64,000 nt of DNA from Cercophora sp. LCS_1 (taxonomy: Eukaryota; Ascomycota; Sordariomycetes; Sordariales; Lasiosphaeriaceae): NCBI GenBank assembly GCA_036250225.1, contig JAPZLL010000009.1, forward strand, positions 1-64,000. Direction: 5' to 3'. Below are positions 58,412-64,000 of the stretch, in pieces. The position numbers and the translations under genes are program-made. How positions within the stretch are numbered: the first letter of the stretch is position 1; every line of letters starts with the position of its first letter. A model generated the notes under the pieces. That model was not told where the DNA came from, searched no databases, and worked only from the letters and a program-made list of their open reading frames with translations.

Positions 58412-58703
58412 ATGCGCTTCTCCCTCCTCATCACTGCTCTGGGCAGCTTCGTTGCGGCTGTTCCCTTGGGGGCAGACGTCCCGACCCCTGTGGCAGAAGC
58501 CCTTGCACCCCGTCAAACTCTCAATCCCCAATACGTGAGTCTTTCGATGTCCAAGCGCGCTGCCAACTCTCGTGTAATAGCCGCTGACCAGGTTTTAGCT
58601 TGCTTGCATCCAAGCTTGTGTGCGGCCTTGCGGAATCAACATTCCTCAGTGCATGACGCACTGCGCTCCTGCCTGCGCTGCTTTGTATCCTCCGTACGGT
58701 TAA
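58412..58703 (+). CDS. 75-residue secreted protein with C-x3-C hairpin pattern
   Basis: Two exons, 58412-58534 and 58599-58703, joined in phase 0 across a 64 bp intron (GTGAGT donor, CGCTGACC branch, TTTTAG acceptor). Residues 1-17 (MRFSLLITALGSFVAAV) are a signal peptide, followed by a short pro-region ending APRQ, possibly a Kex2-like or other processing site. The mature part is only about 40 residues and holds six cysteines in the order C-x3-C-x3-C-x7-C-x3-C-x3-C (ACIQACVRPC, then QCMTHCAPAC), ending ALYPPYG. Two mirrored C-x3-C pairs suggest a helical hairpin held by disulfides. The family is not one I can name. A strong TATA box and a GATA palindrome lie upstream, pointing to conditional, possibly high expression. 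Secretion is well supported; any effector or antimicrobial role is inference. Confidence 0.78.
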
Positions 58704-59412
58704 GATGGAAGTGGAAGGTTGGAAAGATTGACTCGTCTGAACGATCGAGGGCAGTTGTATGCAATTGGGGCTGATTTCCGTTGGTTGTGCTTGATGTTGT
58801 TGGATAGTTCAAAAGAGGAAGTGGGAGATGCTCTACAGTTGGAGGAACTATTTGACTTTCCATCTCTTACGGCCACGTTTTAATATCTTGGTAGATCCTT
58901 CGCCATTACCGGTATTATAAATAGATTGCAAGTCTGCCAAATAATGCCTGAAGAGTCAGAGATTTTCATCGGATGGATAACATAGGTTCCCAGTTTCAAA
59001 AGGTAGAGATCTAGGTAAAGCTACCAACAAAACCGCTTCGCTGCGGACCGTTGTCAATATAGGAGGTCAGAAGAGAGTTTTTATTTCTACACTTCTTCAT
59101 CTTAGGGTTGGGGTTAGCTACGTCTGCAAAGTTTCGGGCTTGTTGATAGAACTTATTGGCTGTGACAACCACAAATGATACGAAGAGGTAAATGCATGAC
59201 AAAGAGAAACGTTCATGCGCAGCTTGCTTAAAGCAGAATCGTGCATCTCCGGAGTGGCGGTGTGTTGGTGCAGATCAGATTCATGGGCCCGCAAAGCTTC
59301 ACAACTCCGACCTCCCGTATTTCGTCTAGGTTATAGACACGACACAACACTTCTAGGGGAGAACGATAGCTCCAATATTGTACCGTGCGACACCAATTAC
59401 CCAAAAAAAAAA
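58704..59412. other. intergenic, no gene seen
   Basis: About 700 bases. A frame open from 59215 runs into the HET gene but its first 66 codons have no protein-like character, so I treat that part as leader. Confidence 0.4.
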
Positions 59413-62067
59413 ATGGTGTCAGAAGACCCGCTGTCCACCAGCCTTGATCTGTCCGATCTAAAGATAAGCGCTCCCCGCAGCCCTCGATGCCTCGTGTGCC
59501 GCGATCTCAGTTATCTCGCCGCGGTCGACGGCGGCGAGATCGACCAGCTCCAACAAGAAATGGCTGAGCGCAACATCACCGAATCCAAGGCCGCAGACGT
59601 CACGAAGCCGATGCACCAACAGGAGTGGCCGGCGGACGCAAAGCCACAGTATCCAACCATGCCCGAATACAAAACGTCGGCTCAGAGAGGATGTCGCTGC
59701 TGCGCCTTTGTGTATCTCCTGTACAACGCCGTCTCCCAGCTCATCATGGCTCACGGCTTCGCCACGGTCAACGGATGGGGAATGGGCGTGAAAGACGACG
59801 ACATACATGGCTTCGTCATGCGGCTGCGCGGTACCCTTAGGCTTCGGCTGACCAATGTCAAGTGGCCGCAACTCATGGGTCGTGATCTCGACGGGGACGT
59901 GTACACGCTCGGCGAAATCCCTAACTCGATTCCCTTCATCCGAACCACCGCACCAGTTGCCTCCATGACGTTGCAAGCCATGGATGCCGCCAGAGGCTGG
60001 CTCAAGCAGTGTCGTGCGAACCACGCCAAGTGCAACGTTAAACGTGAGGGCTTCATGCCCCGACGTCTGGTGCAGATCATCGGCAGCAACATCAGCACGG
60101 TTCCGTGCAACCCGCTCGTGGCGGTCCAGTTCACCGAGGTCCCCATCCTCAAGCTCGTAGAGCCTGACGAACCGGTGCCGTACGTTGCGCTCAGCTACTG
60201 CTGGGGGGCCAACACGCTGCATTGGACCACTACGACGAAGTCGAACATCGAGAGCCACCGGAAGTGGATCAGCGCGCTGACCATCCCGAGGACGATTGCA
60301 GAGGCGATCCAGATGGCTCGCCTTCTCGGCTTCGAGTACATATGGATTGACGCGCTGTGCATCGTTCAGGACGACGTTGACGATTGGACGGCCGAAGCCG
60401 CCAGGATGGGCAACGTTTATGGTAACGCCGAGCTGGTGATTTCCGCCAACGTCACCAACGACTGCACCCGGCCCACAGCGGGGTTCCAGACGGTTGGGGT
60501 GGCTTACCAGGTCTGTTTCCCTCTAGACGGCTTCTTTGACAAGGTTGCCCCGGGCGTCGTCTGGGACGAGAGTCTGGGCGATGCCGAGTTTCCCTCGCCT
60601 GCCACGTTCACGTCGCGGGACGCCGTCGTGCTGCGGATGGCGCACCTCCACTCCATTGCCCAGGCTGGCGTCTATCGGCCGCTCGACGCGAGGGGTTGGA
60701 CCTGTCAGGAATCGCTGCTAGGTCGCAGGATGTTGTCCGTCACCGGGTTTGAGTGTCTGTGGACATGCGATCAGGGGGTCGATTGTGAATGCGGTGAAAG
60801 CCAGACGGTGCTGGAGAACCAAATCGCGGATGCGAAGAAGGGGCAGATGTGGGAAAGCACGCTGTCGTATCGCCCCGTTCAGCGGCTGAGGAGGGCGGCC
60901 GTTGAGGGTCGGGTGACGGAGGACCTCCCGTGTCTTGCTACCATGCGCAACACATGGAGACAGCTCGTTGGCGACTATACCCAGAGGGGACTTACGGTGG
61001 AGAGTGACAAGTTGATTGCCGTCAGCGGTATGGCTCGGGTGTTCGGAAAGGTCTTTTCCATGCTTTCTCAAGATTGGGAGAACCCCACGCCGTCGTACTT
61101 GGCTGGCATCTGGAGAGACAACGTTCATCAGGATCTGCTCTGGTTCGGACAACGGTTTCCGCAACAAATGTCCGCGGTGGTGGACCTCGGCGGCGACGGG
61201 GCTTCGCTGACAGCGTCAAACCTTTCCACCCAACAGCACCAGAACGATGTCGCCAACGAGCCGTTTGAGGCCGCTGAGGCGAGACTCAAGTCTTTCCGCG
61301 ACCGTCCTTCGAAACCAGCAAAGTATCGAGCCCCGTCCTGGTCCTGGGCCTCTTCCAACTACTGTATCTCGTGGCTTCTGGACATCACAAAATGGGACAT
61401 TGAACGCAGAGGGGGCGAACACTCGACCACCATGACACCCTACATGACCCTACTTAGCGGCCAAATCAATGCAACCCCGGATGACTACGGCGCTGTCGCA
61501 TCGGGATGTATCACCGTCAAGGCTCCCCTCGTCGAGGTCAAGCGGCGGAGAATTCCGCTCTCGGCCGAGGACAGGAAGTACATGTCGGAACTCAACGTCC
61601 GCTATTCCCCACTCATCAAAGAAGCAGCAACGCCAGAAGCGCAGGCCTCTGTCGACAAGGCCTTCTCGCAGACTGCCGACAAAGCATATTACGCGTTTGT
61701 GCGCTCGCGTGGTGGATTCATCTTTGATTACTTTCCAGATGATGAGTTTGCGTCGATGCCCGTCGCGCGCCAAGACAGCTACAAGTGCTTATTTGATTCT
61801 TCGCAAAAGGTGTGCCAGGCGGAAGGTTGCGAATGCAAAGAAGGCTGGTCAGAAGAGTCGTTTTGGTGTCTAAAAGTCAACAGAGTCGTCGTCCGGGAGG
61901 ATTCTCGTCCAGCTCGCATTCAGGATGGTTGGTTAGTGCTCAAGAAGTTTGGGTTGCGAGAGGCATATGAGCGTGTGGGGGTTGGGCATTTCCTGAAGGA
62001 TGGTCGGGAAGCAAAGGAATTCAGGTTGTTCGATGACGCGGTAGAAAGCGTTTGTCGCATTGTCTAA
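59413..62067 (+). CDS. HET-domain protein, TOL/HET-6-like layout
   Basis: One exon; 884 residues from the ATG at 59413 (an in-frame ATG at 59215 would add 66). The HET domain lies in the middle: YVALSYCWG near residue 257, FEYIWIDALCIVQDD near 310-325, RGWTCQESLLGRRML near 427-441. Upstream there is an N-terminal cysteine-containing region (CLVCRDL, RGCRCCAF, ANHAKCNV) and downstream the PSYLAGIW...LLW and APSWSWAS blocks. This order, with HET in the second quarter and the PSWSWAS block behind it, is that of the large TOL/HET-6-type family, distinct from the HET gene at 42880. Such proteins act in heterokaryon incompatibility or remain without known function. No membrane helix is seen. The A-rich run immediately before ATG 59413 (A11) is a favourable fungal leader. 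Confidence 0.92.
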   Translation: MVSEDPLSTSLDLSDLKISAPRSPRCLVCRDLSYLAAVDGGEIDQLQQEMAERNITESKAADVTKPMHQQEWPADAKPQYPTMPEYKTSAQRGCRCCAFVYLLYNAVSQLIMAHGFATVNGWGMGVKDDDIHGFVMRLRGTLRLRLTNVKWPQLMGRDLDGDVYTLGEIPNSIPFIRTTAPVASMTLQAMDAARGWLKQCRANHAKCNVKREGFMPRRLVQIIGSNISTVPCNPLVAVQFTEVPILKLVEPDEPVPYVALSYCWGANTLHWTTTTKSNIESHRKWISALTIPRTIAEAIQMARLLGFEYIWIDALCIVQDDVDDWTAEAARMGNVYGNAELVISANVTNDCTRPTAGFQTVGVAYQVCFPLDGFFDKVAPGVVWDESLGDAEFPSPATFTSRDAVVLRMAHLHSIAQAGVYRPLDARGWTCQESLLGRRMLSVTGFECLWTCDQGVDCECGESQTVLENQIADAKKGQMWESTLSYRPVQRLRRAAVEGRVTEDLPCLATMRNTWRQLVGDYTQRGLTVESDKLIAVSGMARVFGKVFSMLSQDWENPTPSYLAGIWRDNVHQDLLWFGQRFPQQMSAVVDLGGDGASLTASNLSTQQHQNDVANEPFEAAEARLKSFRDRPSKPAKYRAPSWSWASSNYCISWLLDITKWDIERRGGEHSTTMTPYMTLLSGQINATPDDYGAVASGCITVKAPLVEVKRRRIPLSAEDRKYMSELNVRYSPLIKEAATPEAQASVDKAFSQTADKAYYAFVRSRGGFIFDYFPDDEFASMPVARQDSYKCLFDSSQKVCQAEGCECKEGWSEESFWCLKVNRVVVREDSRPARIQDGWLVLKKFGLREAYERVGVGHFLKDGREAKEFRLFDDAVESVCRIV

Positions 62068-62488
62068 ACGCTTACGCTTGTAGGGTGCAGCTAGGTCTTT
62101 AGTCATAGACGACGGCTGATGCTGCGGATTGTCCTAAGAGGCTTAGTTCTGCCGGTTCATTCAACCGCGTCATCCCAAGCGTGTGGGTGGGTGGTGTTCC
62201 AGCATCGATTTTAGGTTGCATCCTCCTGGGACTGAAGTGGAAAACGTAAGCCCGTATTCGAATTCGAGAGCTCAATCCCTACCATTGTGGGTTCGTAGCT
62301 CACAATTGAGCCTCGAGCATTTCTGAGTCATCCGGCCCCGATGGTTGCATCGTGGACGAAGGAAGGCACGGGTCCACTGATCATATATTCCACCCAATCC
62401 CTCGGTTCCCCACTCTCCGCCTCCATCAACAACGCGCCTGCCAACCTCACTCGACCTAATCCAGCCAGTGCAGCGATCATGTTGCAAA
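62068..62488. other. intergenic between HET and F-box genes
   Basis: About 420 bases. A CT/AC-rich leader (about 62390-62470) precedes the F-box gene; TCATATATTCC near 62380 is a weak TATA candidate. Confidence 0.4.
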
Positions 62489-64000
62489 ATGGATTCGCAT
62501 GGCAGTACCCGCAGTCTCACTCTGGCCGATTTGCCACATGACATTTTGCGGGACATTTTGGACTATTTTGTGGATGACCCCGACTATCGCATGGGACCGC
62601 GCTTCGACGACCTCCCGCACTACGACGACGACGATTTCAAGACGCTCCAATCGCTGCGATCCGTTTGTCGGTCATTCTGCAATATTGCATCGCCATTGCT
62701 AATCCCAACACTGAGAGTGAGAATCGACTCCAAGTCTCTGAATCGCATCGGGCAAATCGCCAAGAACCCGCTCATTGTCGCTGGCGTCAGGACCCTCCAG
62801 GTTTGCACCGCCTATCGGCCCAGGGAGCTTGCCGAGGATGCGCGGGCCTACAGAGATCTGCAGTCAAAAGTTCTGCGCAGCTTGGAAAGAGCGTGCGACT
62901 GGCATACAGAATTCATGCACGAAATGTCTGAAGATGAACTCGAAGGCGATGAAGGTGAAATCGTCAAGGCCATGCATACATATTGGAGCATGCATTCCTC
63001 GTGGCGCGCTTGGCCAGAGAGCGATGATGGGAAATACACAGCCCTCTTATCCGAATCCTTCGACGAATATCGACGGCTCCAGCACGAACAGGAGCAATTG
63101 CTGACCGACGGCTCATTCGTCGCAACCCTCGCCGCCTTCACCTCTCGCCTCCCTTCGCTCCGCGCCGTATCATTTCTTGACCGAGCCGACGTAGGACTGG
63201 ACGACTTTAGCGGAAGAGATAACCTGACTGTCCTCGCCAACGACCACGCCAAGTTCCGCCAATTGCTCGTCGCCCCCCACACCTGGGCCGCCCTCGAAGA
63301 GTCCAGCACCATCCCAGATATCCCCACCGTCAAACTCCTATGGCAGCTCCCAATCGCCATGCACGCCAACGGCATACCTCTCCCCGCCATCGCCATCTCC
63401 CGAATCCCCATCCTCAGCAACTTCCATCACCTCTGCCCGTCCAACAACGACTGGACCGCCCTCGGTGCGGCATGTTCCACCCTCGAGTCCATCTACCTCA
63501 GCTCCGGCAACCATGGCGTCCTCCGCCAAGAGCACATGCCCCCCGAGTCTCAATCCCATCTCAACAACTACGTGTCGGCCCTCCTCTCCGGTCCGCACCT
63601 CCAAACCCTCGAAGTCGATCTCTACGGCCTCCAGCTCAACACCGGCTCCAACCACGACGACAAAACCCCAACCATGTTGAACCCCCTCGGCGCAGCCATT
63701 TCCAGCCTCCGTGCCCGCGATCTGAGGGATATCGTCCTCGGCGAGATCGCCTTTACCCAATCCGAACTCGAACACCTGTTCTCCGCTGTAGGGCGCAAGC
63801 TCGGGAGCATCCGGTTCTACTGCGTTGGCGTCACGCAGCCTGGGACATGGGCGCACGCTCTGCATATTCTGCGAGAAAAAATTATGGCGTCATCTAGGGA
63901 GTGCACGGCGCAGTTGTCGAGATTGTGCGGGGGAGAATTTGAGAGGTTTAAGGAGGGGAAGCCTAGGGTGAGGGCGGATTCTTGGGGTTTGTCGGCGATG
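62489..64000 (+). CDS. F-box protein, incomplete at window end
   Basis: Open from the ATG at 62489 to the last base of the window, 504 codons with no stop or intron needed, so the gene continues beyond 64000. Residues 8-60 form an F-box: LTLADLPHDILRDILDYFV, an acidic insert, then TLQSLRSVCRSFCNIASPLL. The rest is mixed alpha/beta with leucine-rich segments (FTSRLPSLRAVSFLD, CSTLESIYLSSG, LQTLEVDLYGLQL), resembling a degenerate leucine-rich domain that selects substrates. F-box proteins link targets to an SCF ubiquitin ligase through Skp1. The family is widely expanded in filamentous ascomycetes and this copy sits next to HET and ankyrin genes, as is common in such regions. Confidence 0.85.
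   Translation, partial: MDSHGSTRSLTLADLPHDILRDILDYFVDDPDYRMGPRFDDLPHYDDDDFKTLQSLRSVCRSFCNIASPLLIPTLRVRIDSKSLNRIGQIAKNPLIVAGVRTLQVCTAYRPRELAEDARAYRDLQSKVLRSLERACDWHTEFMHEMSEDELEGDEGEIVKAMHTYWSMHSSWRAWPESDDGKYTALLSESFDEYRRLQHEQEQLLTDGSFVATLAAFTSRLPSLRAVSFLDRADVGLDDFSGRDNLTVLANDHAKFRQLLVAPHTWAALEESSTIPDIPTVKLLWQLPIAMHANGIPLPAIAISRIPILSNFHHLCPSNNDWTALGAACSTLESIYLSSGNHGVLRQEHMPPESQSHLNNYVSALLSGPHLQTLEVDLYGLQLNTGSNHDDKTPTMLNPLGAAISSLRARDLRDIVLGEIAFTQSELEHLFSAVGRKLGSIRFYCVGVTQPGTWAHALHILREKIMASSRECTAQLSRLCGGEFERFKEGKPRVRADSWGLSAM

Noticed and set aside
59215..59412. 66-codon N-terminal extension of the HET gene
   Set aside because: The residues are not like HET-family N termini, and the ATG at 59413 follows an A-rich leader typical of a true start.

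Overview
The window looks like nuclear DNA of a filamentous ascomycete (Pezizomycotina, most likely a Sordariomycete). The genes carry short 40-110 bp introns with GT(A/G)NGT donors, CTAAC/CTGAC-like branch sites and YAG acceptors. The families present (HET-domain proteins, CFEM protein, Zn2Cys6 regulator, DHA2 MFS pump, DUF3176 membrane protein, proteinase-K-type subtilase, short secreted tyrosinase) are typical of that group. I cannot name the species. All gene models below were built by hand from ORFs plus splice signals.

Layout. 1-3.8 kb: AT-rich relic at the edge, one small secreted-protein gene on the minus strand (1480-1990) and a TTC microsatellite. 3.8-11.7 kb: a coiled-coil protein, a large PA-containing-size subtilase, an uncharacterised gene whose frame changes midway, and a compact Pr1/proteinase-K-like protease. 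11.7-18.2 kb: gene-poor, with one eight-cysteine secreted protein (15050-15617), a hairpin-rich LTR-like block (about 17.0-17.6 kb) and a tRNA-like sequence. 18.3-20.5 kb: a divergent poly(ADP-ribose) polymerase. 20.5-26.7 kb: a 6.2 kb stretch with no gene I can support. 26.7-29.5 kb: a large FAD-dependent oxidoreductase-like protein. 31-42 kb: secreted and membrane proteins (CFEM protein, a possible cysteine-rich remnant, two tandem single-pass membrane proteins, a four-exon multispan protein, a tyrosinase). 42.9-52.1 kb: a HET protein, a divergent MFS transporter / Zn2Cys6 regulator pair sharing a 439 bp promoter, and a DUF3176 membrane protein. 53-58 kb: two decayed loci (DUF4419 and ankyrin). 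58.4-64 kb: a 75-residue CX3C-type secreted protein behind a GATA palindrome, a second HET protein, and an F-box protein running off the end.

Taken together this is an accessory-type chromosome segment: low gene density, secreted proteases and small cysteine-rich proteins that would act outside the cell, HET/ankyrin/PARP-like proteins of the kind that expand and decay in fungal self-recognition repertoires, and several pseudogenes. The only clear regulatory unit is the regulator-efflux pump pair. The two subtilases and the tyrosinase are independent extracellular enzymes; nothing in the sequence ties them into one pathway. No rRNA gene, functional tRNA gene, CRISPR array or complete transposon was seen.
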